A DNA stretch of 5,972 nucleotides from an uncultured Thermoleophilia bacterium (GCA_903921965.1 CAIXSE010000560.1:1-5972); one strand, 5' to 3'; positions 1 through 5,336 are shown, numbered from the stretch's first letter. Program-made: numbers and translations. The notes: generated from the sequence alone by a model not told the origin.

Positions 1-24
1 GACGCCCTCGTCGAGCCGGGCTGA
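1..24 (+). CDS. Possible 3' end of an upstream gene
   Basis: Reading from base 1 gives the codons for DALVEPG followed by TGA at 22-24. All but one of the codons end in G or C and the composition is protein-like, so this may be the C-terminal tail of a gene that starts before the window. Only seven residues are visible and no family can be named. Just after it, 26-32 and 38-44 can pair as a short GC stem (one G-U pair, 5-base loop), a weak candidate for a terminator. The frame of the next gene is also open back to the window start, so this call is tentative. Confidence 0.3.
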   Translation, partial: DALVEPG

Positions 25-64
25 CGGCCGGCGAGCGGCCGGTCCGGATGAAGTCCGCCCGCGG

Positions 65-841
65 ATGAGGCTCGCCCGCGTGTTCGCCGCCGAGGTCCGC
101 GACCTCGGGCTGGGCGCGGCCCTCCGCGGCGTGCCCGGGCTGCTCGCGGCGCCGCTGACCTTGCGGCGCCTGCGGCGCCGCAAGCTGGCGGAGCTCTCCG
201 CCGACGGCTTCGACGCCGCCCACGGCACCGACACGGCCGCCGTGCTCGCCGGCCGCGAGCTGGGGCCGTGCGTCACCCGCGCCGGCCACCTCGTGATCCA
301 CTACGAGACCACGAGCGAGGCGGCGATCCGCGCGCCGCTCGACTGCCTCGCCGCGCGGCTGGACCTCGCCGCCTGCACCTTCGTCGACCTCGGCTGCGGC
401 AAGGGCAAACCGCTGCTCGTCGCCGCCAGGTACCCGTTCCGCCGGCTCGTCGGCATCGACATCTCGCCGGCCTGTATCGCCGTGGCGCGCCGCAACCTCG
501 CGCGCTACCGGCCCCAGCCCGTCGACCCCTCCCGCGTGGAGCTCCTCGCGCTGGACGCGGAGGACTACGTCTTCCCTGAGGACCCGCTCGTGGTCTACCT
601 GTTCAACCCGTTCCCCGGCGCCGTGCTGGCACGGGTCGTGGCGCACCTCGAGGCGAGCCTCCGGGAGTGTCCGCGCCCGGCGGCCGTCGTCTACGTCAAC
701 CCGCACACGCTGGCGCCGCTCGTGGCGTCGCCGCTGTTCGCGCGCATCGCGCTCCCCGGCGACACCATGCCGGCCGCGGCCGAGGGCCTGCGGCCCTACG
801 AGCGCGCCGCCGTCTTCCTGAGCCGCCGTCCCGCACCGTGA
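65..841 (+). CDS. Class I SAM-dependent methyltransferase
   Basis: The 258-residue product is predicted to transfer a methyl group from S-adenosylmethionine; the acceptor is unknown. The Rossmann-type core is clear. Glycine-rich motif I is VDLGCGKGK (about 107-115), the acidic end of strand 2 is GIDIS (130-134), a motif-III-like stretch is LALDAED (161-167), and the motif-IV-like LFNPF (179-183) is typical of this family. An arginine-rich N-terminal segment (about 34-40) and the FDAAHGTDT stretch (49-57) also recall a recurring bacterial group often annotated only as 'class I SAM-dependent methyltransferase'. There is no signal peptide or membrane span, so it is probably cytoplasmic. The start is uncertain: ATG at 65 has no clear SD, the frame is open to the window edge, and a six-codon ORF (48-68) overlaps the start as ATGA. 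The length fits the ATG at 65. Family is sure; substrate is not. Confidence 0.85.
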   Translation: MRLARVFAAEVRDLGLGAALRGVPGLLAAPLTLRRLRRRKLAELSADGFDAAHGTDTAAVLAGRELGPCVTRAGHLVIHYETTSEAAIRAPLDCLAARLDLAACTFVDLGCGKGKPLLVAARYPFRRLVGIDISPACIAVARRNLARYRPQPVDPSRVELLALDAEDYVFPEDPLVVYLFNPFPGAVLARVVAHLEASLRECPRPAAVVYVNPHTLAPLVASPLFARIALPGDTMPAAAEGLRPYERAAVFLSRRPAP

Positions 842-1204
842 TGCCGGCCGTGAGCGGTCCGTGTCGGTCGCGTGCGCGGCGTCGACGATCAGCCTGTGGC
901 TCTGGCCGGCGCCGATGAAGCTCCATCCTCCGGGCCGACCTGCGCCCGCCACGACGCCGGGGACGCACACCTGTCTCCCCCTCACCGCACCCTCCTCGTC
1001 GGGCGGTCGGATCGGGTCGCCGAGGTTCGACAACGCAGCGCGCCCGGTCCCGGCGCCCTTGCGAGCCCCTTCGTACGACGGCCGGGGCCGGAGCCTCGCG
1101 ACCGGTCAACGGTGTCCCGCGCCGCGGGCGGGGTACCGTCTGGCAAGGAGGTCCGGGGCCGCGTCGCCGCGACGCGAGGGAGTGACGGAGAGAGGAGGAA
1201 CCCC
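842..1204. other. Intergenic region with possible decayed minus-strand coding segment
   Basis: No intact gene is supported in these 363 bases. On the minus strand, the frame open from 1105 downward reads a protein-like stretch containing DPIRPPDEEGAVRGR and GAGRPGGWSFIGAGQSHR (about 1022 down to 893). A hand count of 67 codons between 863 and 1063 gives about 75%, 63% and 88% G+C at codon positions 1, 2 and 3. That is the order expected of real coding DNA, and the plus-strand alternative in the same register has positions 1 and 2 reversed. There is no convincing start or SD, and the frame runs on antisense into the methyltransferase gene without its own stop. A decayed gene or gene fragment is therefore possible. 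I do not recognise the family. The right end (from about 1134) is the leader of the next gene. Confidence 0.3.
1134..1204 (+). promoter_or_regulatory. Structured leader of the SRPBCC gene with two SD-like sites
   Basis: A possible -10 hexamer TACCGT lies at 1134-1139 (TAnnnT type) without a convincing -35. A near-perfect SD, AAGGAGG, lies at 1145-1151 but no start codon follows at a usable distance. A hairpin follows, with stem CGCGTCG/CGACGCG (1160-1166 and 1170-1176) and a 3-base loop. The functional SD is AGGAGG at 1193-1198, six bases before ATG 1205. The hairpin and SD are read directly; the promoter and any regulatory role are inference. Confidence 0.35.
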
Positions 1205-1684
1205 ATGGCTCACCTCACGCACAGCCTCCTGATGCACGTGCCCGTCGATCACCTGGATTCCATCGTCGGCGATTACCACAGGTGGCCTCAGTTCATGGTC
1301 GGGATGAGTGACGTCGAGCGCGTCTTCGGCGACGGCGGACCCGGGACCAAGGCGGAGGCCACGCAGCTGATGATGGGTGTCCACCTCCACCTCACCTACC
1401 GCACCGTGCAAGCGCGGCACAACGCCGACGGGAGCACGGACTGGCGCTGGGAGTTCGAGGGGACGACGTCCGGCTGGCTTACCTGCCACCACCAGCCGGC
1501 GGGCACCGGCACGGCAACCACCACCGAGCTCGAGTACACCATGCCGGGCAGCGTGCTCGGCAAGGTCGCCGACCGCCTGCTGGTCGAGAAGCGGTTCCGG
1601 CGCGACTTCGAGAGCGGGCTCGAGAACCTCAAGCTGCTGGCGGAGAGCACCTACCAGGCCCCGCCGGTCGCGGCGACGGGCTGA
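1205..1684 (+). CDS. SRPBCC (polyketide cyclase/START-like) family protein
   Basis: The 159-residue product looks like a single helix-grip (Bet v 1/START-like) domain, which forms a hydrophobic cavity for a lipid, polyketide or similar ligand. The family signs are an N-terminal beta strand (HSLLMHVPVDHL), then VGDYHRWPQFMVGMSDVERV (21-40), which matches the usual 'xxDYxxWPxFxxxxxxVxv' segment, alternating strands to about 112, and a long amphipathic C-terminal helix (about 115-147, with KRFRRDFESGLENLK). The length is normal for a stand-alone domain. No signal peptide or membrane segment is seen. The ATG at 1205 is chosen because AGGAGG sits six bases upstream; the same frame is open far upstream but reads as non-coding. 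It lies 363 bases from the methyltransferase and is followed by a strong hairpin, so it is probably its own transcription unit. The ligand cannot be predicted, and enzyme activity is not assured for this fold. Confidence 0.8.
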   Translation: MAHLTHSLLMHVPVDHLDSIVGDYHRWPQFMVGMSDVERVFGDGGPGTKAEATQLMMGVHLHLTYRTVQARHNADGSTDWRWEFEGTTSGWLTCHHQPAGTGTATTTELEYTMPGSVLGKVADRLLVEKRFRRDFESGLENLKLLAESTYQAPPVAATG

Positions 1685-1688
1685 GACC

Positions 1689-1747
1689 GGGTCCGCGCGG
1701 CCCCGGACCTCCTGCGGCCCGCCGGACCCGGCGGGCCGTTCCGCAGG
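1689..1747 (+). terminator. GC-rich hairpins after the SRPBCC gene, probable terminator
   Basis: The main hairpin has a perfect 10-bp stem, CGGCCCGCCG (1715-1724) with CGGCGGGCCG (1729-1738), and a 4-base loop. It can be rearranged or lengthened by pairing CCTGCGG (1711-1717) with CCGCAGG (1741-1747). A smaller hairpin precedes it, GGTCCG (1690-1695) with CGGACC (1704-1709). There is no long T tract, only TT at 1739-1740, so intrinsic termination is plausible but not certain. GGGTCCG (1689-1695) is also complementary to CGGACCC (1723-1729), so alternative folds exist. Confidence 0.5.
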
Positions 1748-1837
1748 TGCCGGTACCCGGCGATTGGGGCCGGCGCGGGCGCGGTAGAAGAGAGACGAGA
1801 CGCGTGCCCGCCCCGTCGGACAGGAGGTCGCAGCCAC

Positions 1838-2146
1838 ATGAGCAGCGTCACCGGCCTGTTCGCGTGCGAGCTCATACCGCCGCGCGCCACGTTCATGGAA
1901 GACATGGACGACGCCGAGAGGGTCGTCCTGGCGCGGCACACGGCGTACTGGAACCGCGCCATCGAGCGGGGCAAGGCGGTGCTGTACGGCCCGGTCTTCG
2001 GCCCCGACGGGGCGTGGGGCCTCGGTGTGTTCCACGCGGCCGACCTCAAGGAGGCACGGGCCTTCGTGGACGCCGACCCGGCCGTCGCCGAGGGGCTGGC
2101 CGAGTGTCGTCTCGGGCGGCTCGTCGAGGGCGCCCGGCACGAGTGA
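1838..2146 (+). CDS. YCII-domain protein (YciI-like)
   Basis: The 102-residue product matches the small YCII family, a ferredoxin-like alpha-beta fold found alone or fused to other domains and often of unknown function. The order of elements fits: an N-terminal strand (GLFACELIPP), the helix with the conserved histidine (ERVVLARHTAYWNRAIERG, H34), GKAVLYGPVFG leading into the strand WGLGVFHA, then KEARAFVDADPAVAEGL with the conserved Asp-Pro (D80-P81), and a final strand around CRLGRL. The His/Asp pair is the putative active-site pair in the family. ATG 1838 is preceded by AGGAGG (1822-1827) with a 10-base spacer. It is a soluble single-domain protein of normal length. The upstream gap has a terminator-like hairpin, so it is probably transcribed separately, perhaps from a promoter around 1764-1790 (weak TTGGGG and TAGAAG boxes, 15-base spacing). 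Role unknown. Confidence 0.8.
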   Translation: MSSVTGLFACELIPPRATFMEDMDDAERVVLARHTAYWNRAIERGKAVLYGPVFGPDGAWGLGVFHAADLKEARAFVDADPAVAEGLAECRLGRLVEGARHE

Positions 2147-2208
2147 GCGCAGCGCGCGCGGACCATGGCTCCACCCGCGGGCGGGGACCGGACCGGGGCG
2201 ACCCGACC

Positions 2209-2343
2209 TTGGCTACCGGCGGATCCGGGTTCGTCGCCGGCCACTGCGTCCCGCGCCTGCCGGGCTGCTCGCCGCGCTCCGCGGAGGAGGCGGTCGTCGC
2301 CGGCGCCGAGAGCCTCGTCCGCCCAGGTCTCGTGCGGTGCTGA
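2209..2343 (+). pseudogene. Internally deleted extended short-chain dehydrogenase (SDR) remnant
   Basis: One reading frame carries two recognisable ends of an extended SDR (NAD-dependent epimerase/dihydroflavonol-reductase-like) with the middle missing. The first part is LATGGSGFVAGHCVPRL (2209-2259), which is the N-terminal Rossmann TGGSGF-x-x-G nucleotide-binding motif and the start of helix 1. Only about four residues later comes PRSAEEAVVAGAESLVRPGLV (2272-2334), which resembles the C-terminal helix of such proteins (typical form 'R-x-x-EEAIVATAESLxRLGLV'), ending RC and TGA at 2341. Intact relatives are about 320-350 residues; here about 45 remain. No start codon with an SD precedes it. 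The parts stay in one frame with GC-rich third positions, which suggests a fairly recent deletion. The N-terminal match is stronger than the C-terminal one. A short functional peptide is unlikely. Confidence 0.55.
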
Positions 2344-2440
2344 CCTTCCCCCGGCGCGGTCCCGCAGGGCCGCATCGTCTGCCCTGACAACGCAGGGGAC
2401 TCAAGCACCCGGCGCCGAATCCGATAGGCGTACCACGCTG

Positions 2441-2473
2441 CGGCCGCCGACTCTGAGGGGAGGACGGCGGCCG
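2441..2473 (+). promoter_or_regulatory. Leader hairpin upstream of the C69 dipeptidase gene
   Basis: CGGCCGCCG (2441-2449) pairs perfectly with CGGCGGCCG (2465-2473), giving a 9-bp all-GC stem with a 15-base purine-rich loop (contains GAGGGGAGGA). It ends 11 bases before the SD GGGGAGG (2484-2490) and 23 bases before the ATG. It could influence ribosome access or be a chance GC palindrome; no known riboswitch class is recognised. Confidence 0.3.
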
Positions 2474-2496
2474 GATACACCCTGGGGAGGCACCAC

Positions 2497-3984
2497 ATGA
2501 GACCACTGGCGCGCGCGTCGGCCCATCGCCGGCACCCTGTCCGTTGTTCACTCCTCCTGCTCGTGTTCCTGGCCCTGCTAGCGGCCGGAGCCGCGGCGGC
2601 CGTGCGCGGCCCGGCGGGGACGACCGCCGCGACGGGCGCCTCGCAGGCCGTCCCCGCCGGCTCGCCGCACCAGCGCTGCATGTTCGTGCTCGCCGGCAAA
2701 CGCGCAACGGCCGACGGGTCCGTGCTCATGAGCTACAACAACGACTGGACGGCGAACACGTGGACCGAGGTCGTCCCCATCCCGGCCACCGCCACGACGT
2801 ACGGCTACGTGAAGCTCAACGCCGCCGGCAACTACCCGGAGGGCGGCATCAACACCCACCAGTTCGCGGCCTGCTACGGCGCGGCCACCGACCTCAACCC
2901 CATCGTCGAGGCCGCCGACCCGTACCCCAAGAAGGGCGTCGGTAAGGACATGTGGGACCAGCTCGTGGCCAAGTCGGCGAACTGCCGTGAGGCCCTCGCC
3001 CTGCTGCAGCAGTGGGGCGACACCATCGGCTTCAGCGGCGCCGCGGCGGGCAGCTTCGGCATGAGCGACGAGAACGAGGCCTGGGTGTTCGAGCTGCTCG
3101 GCGGCCACCACTGGGCGGCCGCGCGCGTGCCCGACACCATGTACTACGCCCAGCCCAACATGCCGCGCCTCCGCCAGATCGACCTCGCCGACACCGACAA
3201 CTTCCGCGGCTCCTCCGACCTCGTCTCGTTCGCGCAGGGCCTGGGCCTCTACGACCCGGGCGAAGGTCCGTTCGACGTCGCCTGGGCCTACGGCGACCGC
3301 GCCGACCTGCAGGACTGGTACAACACCAACCGCCTGTGGGGCGCCGCGCACGTCCTCTCGCCCTCGCAGACCTTCGACGTCTCCATGCCCTACGCCACGC
3401 GTCCGGTCTTCCTCGCTCCCGACGCCAAGCTCACCGTCGCCGGCATCCAGGCGTTCAACCGCTACCACTACGAGGGCACCGCGCTCGACCAGACCGCGGG
3501 GTACACGCTGATGAGCCCGCACGCCATGACGGACAGGCCCATCTGCTGCTCGTACAACGACTACTCGGTGGTGTTCCAGTCGCGCAACTGGCTGCCCGAC
3601 GGCGTGGGCGGCGTGATGTGGCTGGCGCTGTCGCGCGCCTGTTCGAGCGGCGTGACCCCGTTCTACAGCTGCATCACGAGCGTGCCCACCGACTGGGGCG
3701 ACAAGACGGCCTTCATGACCTTCAAGGCGGTGGCCGACAGCCTGGACAAGCAGGGCACGGTGGGCGGCGAGCTCCGCTACAAGCACTACATCGCCTCGGT
3801 GCGGAGCGCCTACGACGGCTTCTACGCCGAGACGCAGGCGCAGGCCGCCGGCGTGGAGAGCGCGGCCGCGGCGCTGTGGGCGACGGACCAGGCGCGGGCC
3901 GTCGCCAACCTGACGGCGTTCAGCACGCAACGCGCGAACGCCATCTTCGCCCTGGCCAAGGCACTGCCGGCGCAGATGCCGTAA
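2497..3984 (+). CDS. Exported C69-family dipeptidase
   Basis: The 495-residue product belongs to peptidase family C69 (PepD-like Ntn hydrolases), which cleave dipeptides using an N-terminal cysteine exposed by self-processing. The N-terminus is an export signal: an arginine-rich start, a hydrophobic core (about 18-31, LLLLVFLALLAAG) and an AAAA stretch near 32-35. A propeptide-like linker follows up to the predicted nucleophile C61 in QRCMFVLAGKRATADGSVL, which corresponds to the family's 'C-T-T-I-L-V-G-K-x-A-S-x-D-G-S' start. Other C69 hallmarks are the GGINTHQ region (117-122), MSDENEAWVFEL (189-200), RLRQIDLADTDNF (224-236), the LxPSxxFD region (287-294), HYEGTALD (324-331), and CSYNDYSVVFQSRNWLPDGVGGVMW (351-375). 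The ATG is set by GGGGAGG six bases upstream. It probably acts outside the membrane. Hairpins separate it from the M20 gene 92 bases downstream. Family is sure; dipeptide specificity is not. Confidence 0.9.
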   Translation: MRPLARASAHRRHPVRCSLLLLVFLALLAAGAAAAVRGPAGTTAATGASQAVPAGSPHQRCMFVLAGKRATADGSVLMSYNNDWTANTWTEVVPIPATATTYGYVKLNAAGNYPEGGINTHQFAACYGAATDLNPIVEAADPYPKKGVGKDMWDQLVAKSANCREALALLQQWGDTIGFSGAAAGSFGMSDENEAWVFELLGGHHWAAARVPDTMYYAQPNMPRLRQIDLADTDNFRGSSDLVSFAQGLGLYDPGEGPFDVAWAYGDRADLQDWYNTNRLWGAAHVLSPSQTFDVSMPYATRPVFLAPDAKLTVAGIQAFNRYHYEGTALDQTAGYTLMSPHAMTDRPICCSYNDYSVVFQSRNWLPDGVGGVMWLALSRACSSGVTPFYSCITSVPTDWGDKTAFMTFKAVADSLDKQGTVGGELRYKHYIASVRSAYDGFYAETQAQAAGVESAAAALWATDQARAVANLTAFSTQRANAIFALAKALPAQMP

Positions 3985-3992
3985 GCTCACCT

Positions 3993-4015
3993 GCGCCGGG
4001 CCCGACGCCCGGCGC
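3993..4015 (+). terminator. Hairpin after the C69 gene, possible terminator
   Basis: GCGCCGGGC (3993-4001) pairs perfectly with GCCCGGCGC (4007-4015) around a 5-base loop, starting 8 bases after the TAA stop (3982-3984). There is no downstream T tract. Its position directly after the stop supports a terminator or an mRNA 3'-end stabiliser. Confidence 0.5.
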
Positions 4016-4035
4016 CGGAGACACAGGCGGCGGGA

Positions 4036-4062
4036 CGTGCGGCCGGCTCTGCCGGCCGCACG
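4036..4062 (+). promoter_or_regulatory. 12-bp perfect hairpin just upstream of the M20 RBS
   Basis: Bases 4036-4047 pair perfectly with 4051-4062 (CGTGCGGCCGGC and its complement), leaving a TCT loop. It is the longest perfect palindromic stem I found in the window. It ends five bases before the M20 SD (4068-4072), so it could be a second terminator element for the C69 transcript, a translation-modulating structure for the M20 gene, or an operator. There is no T tract. Confidence 0.45.
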
Positions 4063-4067
4063 CGCGT

Positions 4068-4072
4068 GGAGG
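4068..4072 (+). promoter_or_regulatory. RBS that fixes the GTG start of the M20 gene
   Basis: GGAGG lies four bases before GTG 4077. No ATG in this frame sits near an SD: the first in-frame ATG is codon 22 (4140), which would remove part of the conserved N-terminal helix. The SD therefore decides for GTG, despite the slightly short spacing. Confidence 0.65.
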
Positions 4073-4076
4073 CACG

Positions 4077-5324
4077 GTGGACGCACGACTCGAGGGGCTG
4101 CGCGTCGACGGGGCGCGCTTGCGCGCGAGCCTCGAGGCGATGGCGGCGATCGGCGCGACGCCCGGCGGCGGCGTCACGCGGCTCGCGCTGAGCGACGAGG
4201 ACAGGCGCGCGCGGGACCTGCTCGTCGCCTGGCTGCGCGAGCTCGAACTGGACGTGGCGGTCGACGAGATGGGGGACATCTGGGGCCGGCGGCCGGGCCG
4301 GGACGGCTCCCTGCCGCCGGCGCTCGTGGGCTCGCACCTCGACACGCAGCCGCGGGGCGGGCGCTTCGACGGCGCGCTCGGCGTCATGGGCGCGCTCGAG
4401 GTGCTGCGCACGCTGGCGGACGCGGGCGTCGAGACGGAGCGTCCCGTGGTGCTCGTCGACTGGACGAACGAGGAGGGGTCGCGCTTCTCGCCGGCCATGG
4501 TCGCCTCCGGCGTCTGGGCCGGCGCGCTCGAGCGCGACTGGGCGTGGGCGCGCGCGGACGCCGCGGGCGCGCGCCAGGGCGACGAGCTGGAGCGGATCGG
4601 CTACCGCGGCGACCTGCCCTGCCGCGCCGTTCCCTTCCACGCCTGCTTCGAGCTGCACGTCGAGCAGGGCCCGCGGCTCGAGCGCGAGGGCCGGACCATC
4701 GGCGTGCCGCGCGGCATCGTGTGCCTGCACTGGTACGACGTCACGGTGCGCGGGCAGGCGAACCAGGTCGGGCCGACGCCGATGGCCGGCCGCCGCGACG
4801 CGCTCGTCGCCGCGGCGGAGATGATCGGCGCCGTGCGCGCGACGGCGGAACGGCTCGGCGGCGACCTGGTGGCCACCGTGGGCGAGCTGCACAACGTCCC
4901 CAACTCGCGCAACGTCATCCCCGGCGAGACGCGGTTCACGGTGGACGTCCGCTCCTGGGACGACGAGCTTGCCCTGCGTGCCTGGGACGAGATGGAGGCG
5001 GCGTTCGGGGCCGTCGCCGGGTGCCACGGTTGCGAGCTGCGGACGGAGGTGACGTGGCGCGTGGGGCGCAACGAGTTCGATCCGAGGCTCGTCGAGCTGG
5101 TGCGCGCCACCGCGGGGCGGCTCGGGCACGCGCCGCTGTCCATGGTGAGCGGGGCCGGCCACGACGCCAGCTACGCCGCCATGACCGGCCCGACGGCGAT
5201 GGTCTTCGTGCCCAGCGTCGGCGGCCGCAGCCACGTCGAGGTCGAGGCGACGAGCTGGGAGGACTGCGCGGCCGGCGCCGACGTGCTCCTTGGCTGCGTG
5301 CTGGAGGCGGCCGGCGCCCGCTGA
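4077..5324 (+). CDS. M20-type hydantoinase/carbamoylase-family amidohydrolase
   Basis: The 415-residue product is a Zn/Mn-dependent amidase of the group containing N-carbamoyl-L-amino-acid hydrolase, beta-ureidopropionase and allantoate amidohydrolase. The opening (LEAMAAIGATPGGGVTRLALSDED, about 19-42) is diagnostic. Predicted metal ligands are H87 (GSHLDT), D98 (GGRFDGALGV), E133 with general base E132 (NEEGSRF), H194 (ELHVEQGP) and H386 (GRSHVEVE). Likely substrate contacts are N279 and R292 (VPNSRNVIPG; VDVRSWDD). The lid/dimerisation domain is about 215-325. One oddity: the usual 'HAGxTPM' motif reads QVGPTPM (Q230), so a histidine important for catalysis in studied relatives is replaced. 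No signal peptide, so cytoplasmic. The frame is open upstream through the C69 gene, but GTG 4077 fits the SD and family length. Exact substrate cannot be assigned; a role in amino-acid or pyrimidine/purine nitrogen salvage is inferred. Confidence 0.88.
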   Translation: MDARLEGLRVDGARLRASLEAMAAIGATPGGGVTRLALSDEDRRARDLLVAWLRELELDVAVDEMGDIWGRRPGRDGSLPPALVGSHLDTQPRGGRFDGALGVMGALEVLRTLADAGVETERPVVLVDWTNEEGSRFSPAMVASGVWAGALERDWAWARADAAGARQGDELERIGYRGDLPCRAVPFHACFELHVEQGPRLEREGRTIGVPRGIVCLHWYDVTVRGQANQVGPTPMAGRRDALVAAAEMIGAVRATAERLGGDLVATVGELHNVPNSRNVIPGETRFTVDVRSWDDELALRAWDEMEAAFGAVAGCHGCELRTEVTWRVGRNEFDPRLVELVRATAGRLGHAPLSMVSGAGHDASYAAMTGPTAMVFVPSVGGRSHVEVEATSWEDCAAGADVLLGCVLEAAGAR

Positions 5325-5336
5325 CGCCGCCGGCCG
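5308..5336. terminator. Hairpin at the convergent M20/HAD gene ends
   Basis: CGGCCGGCG (5308-5316) pairs perfectly with CGCCGGCCG (5328-5336) around an 11-base loop that contains the M20 stop codon (TGA 5322-5324). It sits in the short gap between two convergent genes, a usual place for a shared bidirectional terminator. Neither side has a T tract, so the call is moderate. Confidence 0.4.

Larger units (their letters stand above)
2147..2496. other. 350-base intergenic region without an intact gene
   Basis: This gap contains the dehydrogenase remnant at 2209-2343 and the C69 leader hairpin at 2441-2473, described separately. Between them (2344-2440) I see only a weak inverted repeat, CCCTG (2383-2386 region) with CAGGG (2393-2397), and no tRNA, repeat array or coding signal. 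No clear promoter with paired -35 and -10 boxes was found for the following gene. Confidence 0.6.

Noticed and set aside
841..918. Small ORF starting in a TGATG overlap with the methyltransferase stop
   Set aside because: It encodes 25 Arg/Ser-rich residues with no recognisable pattern; the overlap is likely chance.
872..1204. Longer SRPBCC protein starting at 872
   Set aside because: The added 111 residues show no homology-like features and the AGGAGG-preceded ATG at 1205 gives the normal domain length.
1106..2140. Long minus-strand ORF (344 codons) opposite the SRPBCC and YCII genes
   Set aside because: It lies antisense to two genes with good SDs and recognisable families, shows no domain and is rich in Arg/Gly/Ala, as expected of a shadow frame in GC-rich DNA.
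2384..2428. Promoter with CTGACA as -35 and GATAGG as -10
   Set aside because: The spacing is about 33 bases, too long for a sigma-70-type promoter, and no better -10 lies at 16-18 bases.
2390..2440. tRNA-like fragment (ACTCAAG resembling a Leu anticodon loop, CCGAATCC resembling a T arm, and ACCA)
   Set aside because: No acceptor, anticodon or T stems can be paired, so there is no cloverleaf; similarity is limited to short motifs.
3012..4076. Upstream extension of the M20 reading frame as a fusion protein
   Set aside because: The extension overlaps the C69 coding region in another frame and is Arg-rich nonsense. The GTG at 4077 with an SD matches the family's N-terminus.
2578..4086. Minus-strand ORF of 502 codons opposite the C69 gene
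   Set aside because: The plus strand encodes a full C69 peptidase with clear motifs. The antisense product is a low-complexity Arg/Val/Gly-rich shadow.
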